64,000 nt of DNA. It comes from an uncultured Flavobacteriales bacterium (lineage in GTDB: Bacteria > Bacteroidota > Bacteroidia > Flavobacteriales > BACL11). Under the pieces are notes generated by a model, which saw only the letters and a program-made list of their open reading frames with translations, made no database searches and had not been told where the DNA came from. The translations under genes and the position numbers were made by a program. Positions 30,001-38,739 of this stretch are shown piece by piece (position 1 is the first letter of the stretch; every line of letters starts with the position of its first letter). The stretch spans positions 1-64,000 of the forward strand of contig CAJQRK010000027.1 in the NCBI GenBank assembly GCA_905612305.1. The letters run 5' to 3'.

Positions 30001-30554
30001 TGGTAAATTCTTCAACTCAAGTTTCCGAATCTTCATGGGAATTCTTTGATAATAATGAGAACTCAATATATGCTAGTGGTGATTTAATCTCAAACACACA
30101 ATTTAGAGATACGCTAACCTTTGATAATGGCTGCTATGTTTTTAAAATCACTGATACCGATGATGATGGATTCGATTTTTGGGCAAATAATGATGGAGGA
30201 GGAATGGCTAGATTTCGTGAGATTGGAGCAAGTTGGCTAAAATCTTTTGATGGTGATTTTGGGAGATTTATTCATCATGAATTTAGAGTAGAAAGCAACT
30301 CATCATCTATTGAGCAAGAGAATTATAATGTAAATATTTACCCTAATCCATCTAGAGATGACATAATAGTAAGTGGAGATTTATCGATATTTTCCAAATT
30401 TTCAATTGTAGATAATTTAGGAAAAGTTCTACTTACGGAGCAGATAAATAAAAATTCAGTCTCACAAAAAATAAATATTAAATCTCTTGCAAAAGGAATT
30501 TATTTTATTGAAATTGATAATGGTAAAATTATTAGAAAAATAGTAAAACAATAA
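27069..30554 (+). CDS. PNGase F-like secreted protein with LamG/concanavalin-A-like insert and T9SS sorting domain (copy 2)
   Basis: GCGAWDYSCQTYIHD; ITVSFWINGN...GWSHWAFTKN...GDLKIYRNGVLW LamG-like; NPIYPQGGTWIYDRAGWCPGK; YPNPSRDDIIVSG...IRKIVKQ. Confidence 0.8.
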   Translation: MKKLFYFLISLFLMTEVTAQNPGDTITVQTFIHDAWTDGSGNSTGSGARDTIAYFPNDTNLTFEKIIMSYNMRCKDNNSNNPGGNSRIGCGAWDYSCQTYIHDSTRIDSILSKQASHTISSFSGNIYNYSLSPVYNYYQFQQQTALINLTISEDTIHIGNGADSLNFVIATEQNSHKSQFLYKANELAALGLLNDTINALSLNVLSGSQTANFLTIKLKLTTDSVLGNINPHINGFTEVYNANTLLNSGVNRFQFINDFVWDSVSNIIVEFSITNSTNGSATLIEGEQTNNNLGLFSNDANHITVNSAESIDLPTTTMNSISNEITVSFWINGNANVLPQNTTLIEGYDANNYRTLNIHFPWSNGRMYWDCGNSGTSSCDRIDKAASLSEYTDGWSHWAFTKNATTGDLKIYRNGVLWHSGTGHTRTIDIATLKLASQGNANGWFWDGHIKEVRIFDKELSIATINDWMIKRINNSHPDYTNLVAHYPLNEGIGTTSLDNTINQQIATFSGNVNWNYTRGNAIGQFFTEVNSRPNINFYQGQYSLTLTTDTILDSLIASANTVTQYAIVPNYGILQNDSIATISTNTYWEALSYLFDANGNMLSVDSVSIDGSISITDLTYYKRYPMAFQIMSFVTPYGMGVDFGATGKTWYFDVTDYAPVLKGNKQITMSGGGQWQEDMDIKFLFIVGTPTRDVLEMQQIWRPQSKGYSTIMSDDAFEARSHALLSNATSFKLRTSITGHGQEGEFIPRTHTLNLDGSNPSTYSWQVWTECADNPIYPQGGTWIYDRAGWCPGKATDLREDDITPFVTPGQSHIFDYGIDGASGSSNYWVNCQLVSYDDPNHSLDAAIIDILSPTNQILHVRTNPLCSKPKITIQNTGNTTLTSLQIEYWANGATSHEMYQWNGNLNFLEKEEVELPDPASLWGNIAANNNIFHVIISLPNNATDQYYFNNIMSSTFESAPTYPNTFTLWFQTNSGVVNSSTQVSESSWEFFDNNENSIYASGDLISNTQFRDTLTFDNGCYVFKITDTDDDGFDFWANNDGGGMARFREIGASWLKSFDGDFGRFIHHEFRVESNSSSIEQENYNVNIYPNPSRDDIIVSGDLSIFSKFSIVDNLGKVLLTEQINKNSVSQKINIKSLAKGIYFIEIDNGKIIRKIVKQ

Positions 30555-32468
30555 ATGAAATATTGTAATAGTTTAACGGAGTTTTCTCGTTTTAAAACAC
30601 GAGAAGTAAAGGTAGGCGATTTAGGATTTGGAGGAGGCAATCCAATTCGCATACAATCCATGACCATAACGGATACAATGGATACCATTGCTACTGTTGA
30701 GGAATCAATACGAATGATAGAAGCAGGTTGTGAGCTTGTGCGTATTACTGCTCCTAGTAAAAAGGAGGCTCATAATTTACAAAACATAAAAGATGAATTA
30801 AGAAAAAGAGGATATAATGCTCCTATTGTTGCTGATATTCATTTCACACCTAATGCGGCTGAAATTGCAGCTCGTATTGTAGAAAAGGTAAGGATAAACC
30901 CTGGGAACTATGCTGATAAAAAGAAATTTGAAGAATTAGAATACACTGATGAAAGTTACATTGCAGAACTTGTAAGAATAAAAGAGAAATTTATTCCTCT
31001 TGTAAGAATTTGTAAAGAGCATGGGACTGCTATGCGAATAGGAACCAATCACGGCTCGCTTTCCGACAGAATATTGAGTAGATATGGAGATACTGCTAAG
31101 GGGATGGTGGAGTCGGCTATGGAATTTTTACGTATTTGCCAAGATGAAGATTATCATGAAATTATCCTTTCCATGAAAGCGTCTAACACCAGAGTAATGG
31201 TGCAGGCCTACCGATTGTTGGTAGCGGAAATGATAAAAGAAGGCATGAATTACCCCCTTCATTTGGGAGTAACAGAAGCTGGTGAAGGAGAGGATGGAAG
31301 AATAAAATCGGCAGTAGGAATTGGAACACTTTTAGCAGATGGAATAGGAGATACCATCCGAGTTTCCCTTACGGAAGCTCCAGAATACGAAATCCCAGTT
31401 GCTCAAAAACTACTAACTCATTTTGAGGGGATTGAAAGACATGAAAAGATAGAAGAAATAATAAACAACCCGCTACACTCTTTTGATTATGCAAGAAGAG
31501 AAACTGTTGAAGTTTTAAATTTAGGAGGAGGAAATGTTCCTGTAGTGATAGCTGATTTCTGCCTAAAAGAAGAAATTACGCCTGCCTCCTTTTTTGCTTT
31601 GGGATATAACTATTCTGTTCCATTGGATAAATGGCATATTTCCGATATGGCGGCCGATTATGTTTTTGCAGGCAATAATGATGTAAATTTTGAAGTTCCA
31701 GGAACTTTAGGAGTTATTTTCAATTATCAAAAATGGTTAACACGCAAAAAGGGATATCCTTTTTTAACCATAAATGATTATTTAGACGAAACGGAACTAT
31801 CCAAGAAACTTAATGTAGTTTATGTTTGTCTTTCAGAATTATCTGAAGAGTTATACGATAAATTGAAAGGTGACAAAACAGCTGTTTTGATGATAGATAC
31901 TTACAATGAAAACGGATTGGCAGAACAGAGAAAACTCTTTACTGAGCTTATGACAAATAATATTAAGACTCCGGTAATAATTGGGAGATCTTATGTTGAT
32001 TTGTCAGAACAGCAATTACAACTTTCAGCAAGTTCTGATTTTGGAGCTTTGCTTTTAGACGGATTAGGAGATGGTATTTTTATTGCAGCAGAAAATTGCG
32101 GTTCGTCCCAATCTATAAATTCTTTAGCATTCGGTATTTTACAAGCAAGTAGAACAAGAATTTCTAAAACGGAATATATTTCTTGCCCGAGTTGCGGAAG
32201 AACTCTTTTTGATTTACAAGAAACCACTGCAAAAATCAGAAAAGAAACCAATCATTTGAAAGGAGTTAAAATTGGAATTATGGGTTGTATTGTAAATGGC
32301 CCTGGAGAAATGGCGGATGCTGATTATGGTTATGTTGGAACAGGAAAAGGGAAAATTACCCTTTACAAACAACAAACAGTTGTAGAGAAAAATATCCCTG
32401 AAAGTGAAGCGGTAAATGCATTAATTAGCCTTATAAAAACACATGGAGATTGGGTAGAGAAAAACTAA
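30555..32468 (+). CDS. ispG: 4-hydroxy-3-methylbut-2-enyl diphosphate synthase, long Bacteroidota form
   Basis: [78 protein letters not shown]. Confidence 0.96.
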   Translation: MKYCNSLTEFSRFKTREVKVGDLGFGGGNPIRIQSMTITDTMDTIATVEESIRMIEAGCELVRITAPSKKEAHNLQNIKDELRKRGYNAPIVADIHFTPNAAEIAARIVEKVRINPGNYADKKKFEELEYTDESYIAELVRIKEKFIPLVRICKEHGTAMRIGTNHGSLSDRILSRYGDTAKGMVESAMEFLRICQDEDYHEIILSMKASNTRVMVQAYRLLVAEMIKEGMNYPLHLGVTEAGEGEDGRIKSAVGIGTLLADGIGDTIRVSLTEAPEYEIPVAQKLLTHFEGIERHEKIEEIINNPLHSFDYARRETVEVLNLGGGNVPVVIADFCLKEEITPASFFALGYNYSVPLDKWHISDMAADYVFAGNNDVNFEVPGTLGVIFNYQKWLTRKKGYPFLTINDYLDETELSKKLNVVYVCLSELSEELYDKLKGDKTAVLMIDTYNENGLAEQRKLFTELMTNNIKTPVIIGRSYVDLSEQQLQLSASSDFGALLLDGLGDGIFIAAENCGSSQSINSLAFGILQASRTRISKTEYISCPSCGRTLFDLQETTAKIRKETNHLKGVKIGIMGCIVNGPGEMADADYGYVGTGKGKITLYKQQTVVEKNIPESEAVNALISLIKTHGDWVEKN

Positions 32469-33625
32469 TCTACCTTTATTTGAGAGGCAACTTCTTTGGC
32501 TTTACTCACTAAGTCGGCAACCTCTTCATTTCCATATGCAAGAGCAACGGCCATTCTTCTGTAAGGGCGTGTAATTGGCTTTCCGAAAATTTTAAAATCT
32601 GTATTTATAAAATTTGCTGCTGCTTCTAATCCTAAAAAAACAGGTAATTCTGCACCTTCTTTTTTGGCTAATACTACGGCTGAAGCTCCGTTTCTAACAA
32701 GTTGAATATCCATTACAGGTATTCCTAAAATAGCACGAGAATGTAATTCAAATTCAGTAAAATTTTGTGTTCCAGCCAATGTTACCATTCCTGTGTCGTG
32801 TGGTCTTGGTGAGAGTTCAGAAAAATAAACTCCATCTTTCCCAATAAAAAATTCTACTCCCCAAATTCCACTACCTCCTAAAGCTTTGGTCACTTTATTA
32901 GCTATCTCTTCGGCCTCTTTTAAATGCCCTTCCTGCATAGTCATAGGCTGCCAACTTTCTTGATAATCTCCTCTTTCTTGTCTGTGTCCGATAGGTGGGC
33001 AAAAAAGCGTATTTCCATTATTTTGAGTAAGTGTTAAAAGTGTAATTTCATAATCAAAATCAATAAATGCTTCTACAATTACTTCCATCAAATCCCCTCT
33101 TGAACCCTCAATAGCATAATTCCATGCTTTCTCAATATCAGCTTCTGTTTTTATAACTGATTGTCCCTTACCTGAACTTGACATTAGAGGCTTTACCACA
33201 CAAGGCATTCCTGTAAATGCTACTCCTTCTTTTAGCTGATGATAAGATGTTGCGTATTTGTATTTTGCGGTTTTAACCTTTAAATCAATAGCTGCCAAAT
33301 CCCGTATTGCCTTACGATTCATAGTGAAATTTGCAGCCTTGGCTGATGGAATTACTGTAAAACCTTGTTTTTCATAATCGTAAAAGCGTTCTGTTCTAAT
33401 ACTCTCTACTTCTGGCACTATAAAATCAGGCTGATGCTTGGCAACAATTCTATCTAATTCCGCTCCATCTAACATATTGATTATCTCAAACTCATGCGCA
33501 ACTTGCATAGCGGGAGCGTTCTCGTAATTATCCACTGCAATTACATATTGGCCTAATCTTTGCATAGCAATCACCACCTCTTTGCCTAGCTCTCCTGATC
33601 CTAATAAAAGTATTTTCTTTCTCAT
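32465..33625 (-). CDS. purT: Formate-dependent phosphoribosylglycinamide formyltransferase
   Basis: Start [50 protein letters not shown]. The extended track ORF reads through the tRNA. Confidence 0.95.
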   Translation of the reverse strand: MRKKILLLGSGELGKEVVIAMQRLGQYVIAVDNYENAPAMQVAHEFEIINMLDGAELDRIVAKHQPDFIVPEVESIRTERFYDYEKQGFTVIPSAKAANFTMNRKAIRDLAAIDLKVKTAKYKYATSYHQLKEGVAFTGMPCVVKPLMSSSGKGQSVIKTEADIEKAWNYAIEGSRGDLMEVIVEAFIDFDYEITLLTLTQNNGNTLFCPPIGHRQERGDYQESWQPMTMQEGHLKEAEEIANKVTKALGGSGIWGVEFFIGKDGVYFSELSPRPHDTGMVTLAGTQNFTEFELHSRAILGIPVMDIQLVRNGASAVVLAKKEGAELPVFLGLEAAANFINTDFKIFGKPITRPYRRMAVALAYGNEEVADLVSKAKEVASQIKVD

Positions 33626-33649
33626 GAATGAAAAATAGTAAAATAGTTG

Positions 33650-33736
33650 CGGTGAGGAAGGGATTCGAACCCCCGAAACGGTTTCCCGTTTACACGCTTT
33701 CCAAGCGTGCGCCTTAAGCCACTCGGCCACCTCACC
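33650..33736 (-). tRNA. tRNA-Ser (GGA)
   Basis: Reverse complement GGTGAGGTGGCCGAGTGGCTTAAGGCGCACGCTTGGAAAGCGTG...GGGGGTTCGAATCCCTTCCTCACCG; long variable arm; anticodon GGA. Confidence 0.96.
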
Positions 33737-33759
33737 AATTGGGCGGCAAATCTAAAAAA

Positions 33760-34758
33760 TTACTTGGAAACCTCCCCCCTCAAATCAGTTTGGAATAATT
33801 GCTTGATTTTGTCATTACCTATCTCTTGTCCTAATAAAAACATCAGCTTAGTAATTGCGGCTTCCGTAGTCATATCTTTGCCACAAATAACGCCTGCTTT
33901 CTCAAAAGGTTCATTCGTTTCATATTGTCCTCTTACAGCCTCTCCATGCAAACATTGACTAATGTTCATGATAATTTTTGCCTGCTGTATTCCTTGGCTG
34001 AGCAGGCTTGTAAACTCAGGGTCAGTGGATGCATTTCCTGCTCCAAAACTTTCAATAACTATTCCTTTAGCACTATTGAGAATAGCCTCAATAGTTGCTA
34101 GTTTTATACCTGGAAATAGTTTCAGAATAGCTACATCATCTGAACAATTTTTATGAACGACTAATTCCTTATTTTGCTTTTTTTGTAATACTGATTTGTA
34201 CTTAATATTCACTCCAGCTTCTGCCAAAACAGGGTAATTAGGTGATTCAAAAGCTTCAAAATGTTCTGTATTTACTTTTACCGTTCGATTTGCTTTGTAC
34301 AATTGATCTTCAAAATAAATACACACCTCACTTACTTTTCTACTTGCCGCAATCTCCACTGCCGTGATGAGGTTTTCTTTGGCATCACTTCTTCTTGAAC
34401 CAATAGGAATTTGTGAGCCTGTGAAAATTACAGCCTTATTCAAATTTTCTAACATAAAACTAAAGGCAGATGCCGTATAAGCCATAGTGTCGGTGCCATG
34501 CAGAATTACAAAACCATCATAATTAGCATAATTATTTTCAATAATTTCGGCTATTTCTACCCAAATATTGGGGTGCATATTACTGGAATCAATTGGGTTT
34601 TTTATACTTATGTTTTCTAAATCTAATTCTTCACTTTTCAGCTCAGGAATGGCTTTAAGCAAGCCATCAAAATTGAAAGGAACTAAAGTATTTTTTTCTT
34701 TATCTCTTACCATACCTATGGTTCCACCTGTATATACTAATAAGATTTTCTGTTTCAT
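33760..34758 (-). CDS. ansA: Type I L-asparaginase
   Basis: ILLVYTGGTIGMV, VILHGTDTMAYTASA, FTGSQIPIG. Confidence 0.92.
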   Translation of the reverse strand: MKQKILLVYTGGTIGMVRDKEKNTLVPFNFDGLLKAIPELKSEELDLENISIKNPIDSSNMHPNIWVEIAEIIENNYANYDGFVILHGTDTMAYTASAFSFMLENLNKAVIFTGSQIPIGSRRSDAKENLITAVEIAASRKVSEVCIYFEDQLYKANRTVKVNTEHFEAFESPNYPVLAEAGVNIKYKSVLQKKQNKELVVHKNCSDDVAILKLFPGIKLATIEAILNSAKGIVIESFGAGNASTDPEFTSLLSQGIQQAKIIMNISQCLHGEAVRGQYETNEPFEKAGVICGKDMTTEAAITKLMFLLGQEIGNDKIKQLFQTDLRGEVSK

Positions 34759-35528
34759 AAGTCGAATAATTGTTTAGCATTTTTAGTAGTAATACGAGCC
34801 ACTTCCGAAAGTTCAATAGTATGAATTTCTGCTAGCTTTTCGGCAATATTCACAATGTATTTGCTTTCATTTCTTTTTCCCCTGAAAGGTGTTGGAGCAA
34901 GGTAAGGAGCGTCTGTTTCCAATATCAAATGTTGGATATCAATCTTCTTGATTGTTTTGTCTAATCCTGAATTTTTAAAAGTCAGCACTCCCCCAATTCC
35001 TAAATAAAAACCATCTAAATTAATAACTCTTTGTGCATCTGTAGTGTTTCCTGTAAAGCAATGAAAAACACCTCTTAAATTTTTATCATTTAGCTTTTCA
35101 ATGATTTCTATAGCTTCAGTAAAAGAATCACGCACATGAATAGCAATTGGTAAAGTATAGTGTTTGGCCCATTCAATTTGCTGAATAAAGGCTTTTTTTT
35201 GGATTTCAAGCGTGGATTTATCCCAATGCAGATCCAAACCAATCTCCCCAACAGCAATATACTTCCCTGTCGCTAATTCTTGCTGAACATGTTGCAGTTC
35301 ACTAGTTGAGGTTTCCGCTTTTACATCACATGGATGTAAGCCCATCATAGCAAAACAATTATTAGGGAATTCAGCACATAAATTGTTTATCCCTTTAGTA
35401 TATTCACTAGAGATATTAGGCAGTAGAATAGTGTTTACCCCCGCACTAATAGCTGCTTTTACTACTACCGTTCTATCTTGATCAAATTCAGAACTGTATA
35501 AATGGCTGTGGGTATCAATTAATTTCAT
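34755..35528 (-). CDS. TatD family hydrolase
   Basis: MKLIDTHSHLY, GEIGLDLHWD, FHCFTGN, LETDAPYLAPTPFRGKRNE. Confidence 0.93.
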   Translation of the reverse strand: MKLIDTHSHLYSSEFDQDRTVVVKAAISAGVNTILLPNISSEYTKGINNLCAEFPNNCFAMMGLHPCDVKAETSTSELQHVQQELATGKYIAVGEIGLDLHWDKSTLEIQKKAFIQQIEWAKHYTLPIAIHVRDSFTEAIEIIEKLNDKNLRGVFHCFTGNTTDAQRVINLDGFYLGIGGVLTFKNSGLDKTIKKIDIQHLILETDAPYLAPTPFRGKRNESKYIVNIAEKLAEIHTIELSEVARITTKNAKQLFDL

Positions 35529-35566
35529 GATGACAAAATTAGGATAATTTCTTTAGTTTTACACCT

Positions 35567-36523
35567 GTGCAAAAACCATTAAAAATATTAGTTGTTAGAT
35601 TTTCCTCAATTGGCGATATAGTACTGACTAGTCCTGTAGTTCGTATGCTAAAAAAACAATTGAATGCACAGGTGCATTTTCTTACTAAATCAGCATATGT
35701 TTCAATTCTTAAAAACAATCCTTATATTGATTCAATTTATCAAATTGATAATTCTATAAATGAGGTTATTGCTAATTTAAAAAAGGAAAATTATGATTAC
35801 GTAATTGACTTGCATCATAATTTTCGCACACAAATTTTGAAATTTAGATTGGGCGTTCCTTCAAGAAGCTTCAACAAGCTAAATGTGGAAAAGTTCATGC
35901 TAAATACCTTTAAAATGAATAGTTTGCCTGAAATACATATTGTAGATAGATACTTAGCTACCGTAACCAATTTAGGTGTAAAAAACGACAATGAGGGTCT
36001 AGATTTTTTTCTTTCAGCGGCTGATAAAGTGGAATTAAGTTTATTCCCAAAAGAGTATATCTCTTTTGTGATTGGAGGGCAACATTCCACTAAAATTCTG
36101 CCCAACAATAAAATAATTTCAATTATCAAAAAGATAGAAAAACCTGTTTTGTTAATTGGCGCCTCTAAAGATGCGATAAGAGGAGAGCAAATAATTGACC
36201 AAACTGAGAATACAATAAATACGTGCGGAAAATATTCGCTTTTACAATCTGCTTTTCTCATTCAGCAAGCCCAATCAGTAATTACCCACGATACCGGAAT
36301 GATGCATATTGCAGCGGCTTTTAAAAAGAAAATTTATTCAGTTTGGGGAAATACAGTTCCCGCATTTGGGATGTATCCTTATAAGGCAGATGTGAATTCT
36401 AAAATAATTGAGGTGAAGGATTTAAATTGCCGTCCTTGCTCCAAAATTGGGTATGATAAATGCCCAAAAGGACATTTTAAATGCATGCAAGAAATTGATG
36501 AAAATTTATTTTTAAGCGAATAA
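35567..36523 (+). CDS. GT9 (lipopolysaccharide heptosyltransferase-like) glycosyltransferase, GTG start
   Basis: ILVVRFSSIGDIVLTSPVVRML; VITHDTGMMHIAAAF. Confidence 0.88.
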   Translation: MQKPLKILVVRFSSIGDIVLTSPVVRMLKKQLNAQVHFLTKSAYVSILKNNPYIDSIYQIDNSINEVIANLKKENYDYVIDLHHNFRTQILKFRLGVPSRSFNKLNVEKFMLNTFKMNSLPEIHIVDRYLATVTNLGVKNDNEGLDFFLSAADKVELSLFPKEYISFVIGGQHSTKILPNNKIISIIKKIEKPVLLIGASKDAIRGEQIIDQTENTINTCGKYSLLQSAFLIQQAQSVITHDTGMMHIAAAFKKKIYSVWGNTVPAFGMYPYKADVNSKIIEVKDLNCRPCSKIGYDKCPKGHFKCMQEIDENLFLSE

Positions 36524-37021
36524 TGCTTTTAGTTCAGTAGCATCTTTTGTTTCCATTTTACCAGATAATATTAATGATAATTGCTTTCTTCTTAACGCTC
36601 CATCATATCTGATTTTCTCTAATTCAGTCTCAGGAGCTACTGCAGAAACCTTGATAGGCCTCCCCATATTATCGACTGCTACAAAAGTGTAAATTGCTTC
36701 ATTGCATTTTGTTTTCTTTCCAGAAAGAGTATCTTCAATCCATACATCAATAAATATCTCCATAGATGATGAAAAGGCTCTAGAGATATTTGCCTCCAGA
36801 GTAACAATACTGCCTTTAGGAATTGGGTGTTCAAAAGAAACATTATTTACAGATGCGGTTACACATGTTCGGTTACAATGTCTATGCGCAGTAATTGCAG
36901 CGGCAATATCCATCCAATGCAGCAGCCTTCCTCCCATCAAATTATTAAGATTGTTGGTATCGTTAGGCAATACAATTTCAGTTAAAATTGCTCTTGACTC
37001 TTTTGGGTTTTTTGTTATCAT
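36512..37021 (-). CDS. Hotdog-fold acyl-CoA thioesterase
   Basis: NNLNNLMGGRLLHWMDIAAAI; VNNVSFEHPIPKGSIV. Confidence 0.87.
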   Translation of the reverse strand: MITKNPKESRAILTEIVLPNDTNNLNNLMGGRLLHWMDIAAAITAHRHCNRTCVTASVNNVSFEHPIPKGSIVTLEANISRAFSSSMEIFIDVWIEDTLSGKKTKCNEAIYTFVAVDNMGRPIKVSAVAPETELEKIRYDGALRRKQLSLILSGKMETKDATELKALFA

Positions 37022-37024
37022 TAT

Positions 37025-38005
37025 TTATTTTGTAAGTAACCAAGCAGAAGGATTTTCTTTTTTTATTTCCTTGAGTGCTAAAATGGCATCCTCTTTATTT
37101 GCAAACGAATTATAACTTACTCTCCTAAGATTTTCTCCTTCAACAATCTCAGTATTGTAATTCCATTTCTTCAATTTTGCTACCATTTTATCTGCATTTT
37201 TTTGCTCAGAAAAAGCTCCTGCAATAATGTAAAAAGTATGTTGCTGTATGATTATTGGGGTAGCTACTTCTTCAGCTATTGGCATTTCAATAATTTTAGG
37301 AGATTCAATAATCTCAATATTTCTTATTGGAGTAGGCTCATAAGGTTTGGCCATGATAATTGGACTTGTCTCTTCAATTTTTTCAGTTGTTGAAAAAGGA
37401 TTTAAGGTAGCCATTTGAGCATATATATTATTAATTCTATCTTGTTGAGAAATGCTTAAATAGGAGAGCGCGACTAAAGGAATAATTACGGCTGCTGCTC
37501 TTAAAAATACCCTTGGATTTCTATTCTGAGTACGAATGCTTTGTATCGTGGAAACTATTTTTTCCTCCACCTCATTGACTCTGGATATTGCTTTATTATG
37601 AGTTGCTTTCATGCCAAAGGCATCTAAACTATAATTGTTAGCGTTATCTTGTAAAAAGATGATATTTCTTTCTTTACCTAAAGTGAATAAACCAATTTTG
37701 TAAATGCGTAATACTTTTGAACTATGTAGCTTTGTTGAAATTTGAATTGCAAAATCTACTACTTCATTTTTTGCTGAATCGTGACTTATATTTTCTTGAT
37801 TTGAAATATGAGTAATCAATAATCCATCATTTGTTTTTAAATTTGCATTAAAAAGAATTTGCTTAGAAGGGGGGCTTAATATCCCAGTAATTTTATTCAA
37901 TTTGGCAGATTGTGGGTTGCCTACAAAACCGCCAAAATTAGGAAGGATTACACAATCGTGCAAAAATAAGAGTTCTGAAATATAATGTTCAACTGGTTTA
38001 TTCAT
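37025..38005 (-). CDS. HU-CCDC81-like and SPOR domain protein
   Basis: Start MNKPVEHYISELLFLHDCVILPNFGGFV; TM segment; C-terminal SPOR-like FYIIAGAFSEQKNADKMVAKLK. Confidence 0.82.
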   Translation of the reverse strand: MNKPVEHYISELLFLHDCVILPNFGGFVGNPQSAKLNKITGILSPPSKQILFNANLKTNDGLLITHISNQENISHDSAKNEVVDFAIQISTKLHSSKVLRIYKIGLFTLGKERNIIFLQDNANNYSLDAFGMKATHNKAISRVNEVEEKIVSTIQSIRTQNRNPRVFLRAAAVIIPLVALSYLSISQQDRINNIYAQMATLNPFSTTEKIEETSPIIMAKPYEPTPIRNIEIIESPKIIEMPIAEEVATPIIIQQHTFYIIAGAFSEQKNADKMVAKLKKWNYNTEIVEGENLRRVSYNSFANKEDAILALKEIKKENPSAWLLTK

Positions 38006-38024
38006 GGGAACAAAACTAAGAAAT

Positions 38025-38738
38025 TTATCCCAGTTTAGCTTTGATTTTCTCAATATCCTCCGGAGTGTCTACTGACAAAGATTCAAAGGTAGTAATTCCT
38101 ACTTTAATTTTACAGCCATTATCAAGCCACCTGAGTTGTTCTAGTCGTTCAGTTTTTTCGTTTTCTGAAGCTGGAAATTTGCAAATCTCAGTAAGGGTTT
38201 GTGCACGATACCCATAAATACCTATGTGCTTGTAATAAGTTTGATTAGGATTGATTTGAGAAATTTTTCTGAAGAAACTTTGAGCAATTTTGTCTGTATC
38301 AAAAATTATTTTTGGACTAGTGATATCGGTTATTATTTCCTTATCCTCAATCTTTTTAGCTAATGTAGCAATGCTTACTTTTTCTGAAGAAAATAAAGAA
38401 ACTATTTGGTCAATTTGTTGAGGGTTAATATAAGGCTCATCACCTTGAATATTAATAGCAATATCATATTTAGTTTCTAAGGATTGGATAGCTTCATTGC
38501 ACCTATCTGTTCCTGAAAGATGAGTTGTTGCGGTCATTAGGGCTTTGCCTCCAAAACTTATTACATGATTGAATATCCTTTTATAATCAGTTGCGACAAT
38601 AACTTCAGAAAGTGAATTAGCTTTTTTACACTGCTCATATACTCTTTGGATCATGCTTTTGCCTAAAATATCAGCTAAGGGCTTGCCCGGAAAACGACTG
38701 GACGCATAGCGAGCAGGAATAATGCCAATTGCTTTCAT
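38025..38738 (-). CDS. kdsB: 3-deoxy-manno-octulosonate cytidylyltransferase
   Basis: GIIPARYASSRFPGKPLADI, NIQGDEPYI. Confidence 0.95.
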   Translation of the reverse strand: MKAIGIIPARYASSRFPGKPLADILGKSMIQRVYEQCKKANSLSEVIVATDYKRIFNHVISFGGKALMTATTHLSGTDRCNEAIQSLETKYDIAINIQGDEPYINPQQIDQIVSLFSSEKVSIATLAKKIEDKEIITDITSPKIIFDTDKIAQSFFRKISQINPNQTYYKHIGIYGYRAQTLTEICKFPASENEKTERLEQLRWLDNGCKIKVGITTFESLSVDTPEDIEKIKAKLG

Positions 38739-38739
38739 T

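Noticed and set aside
33623-33730. Extra N-terminal 35 residues on the purT ORF ([28 protein letters not shown])
   Set aside because: This is translation of the tRNA-Ser gene; the real PurT start is [12 protein letters not shown] at 33625.
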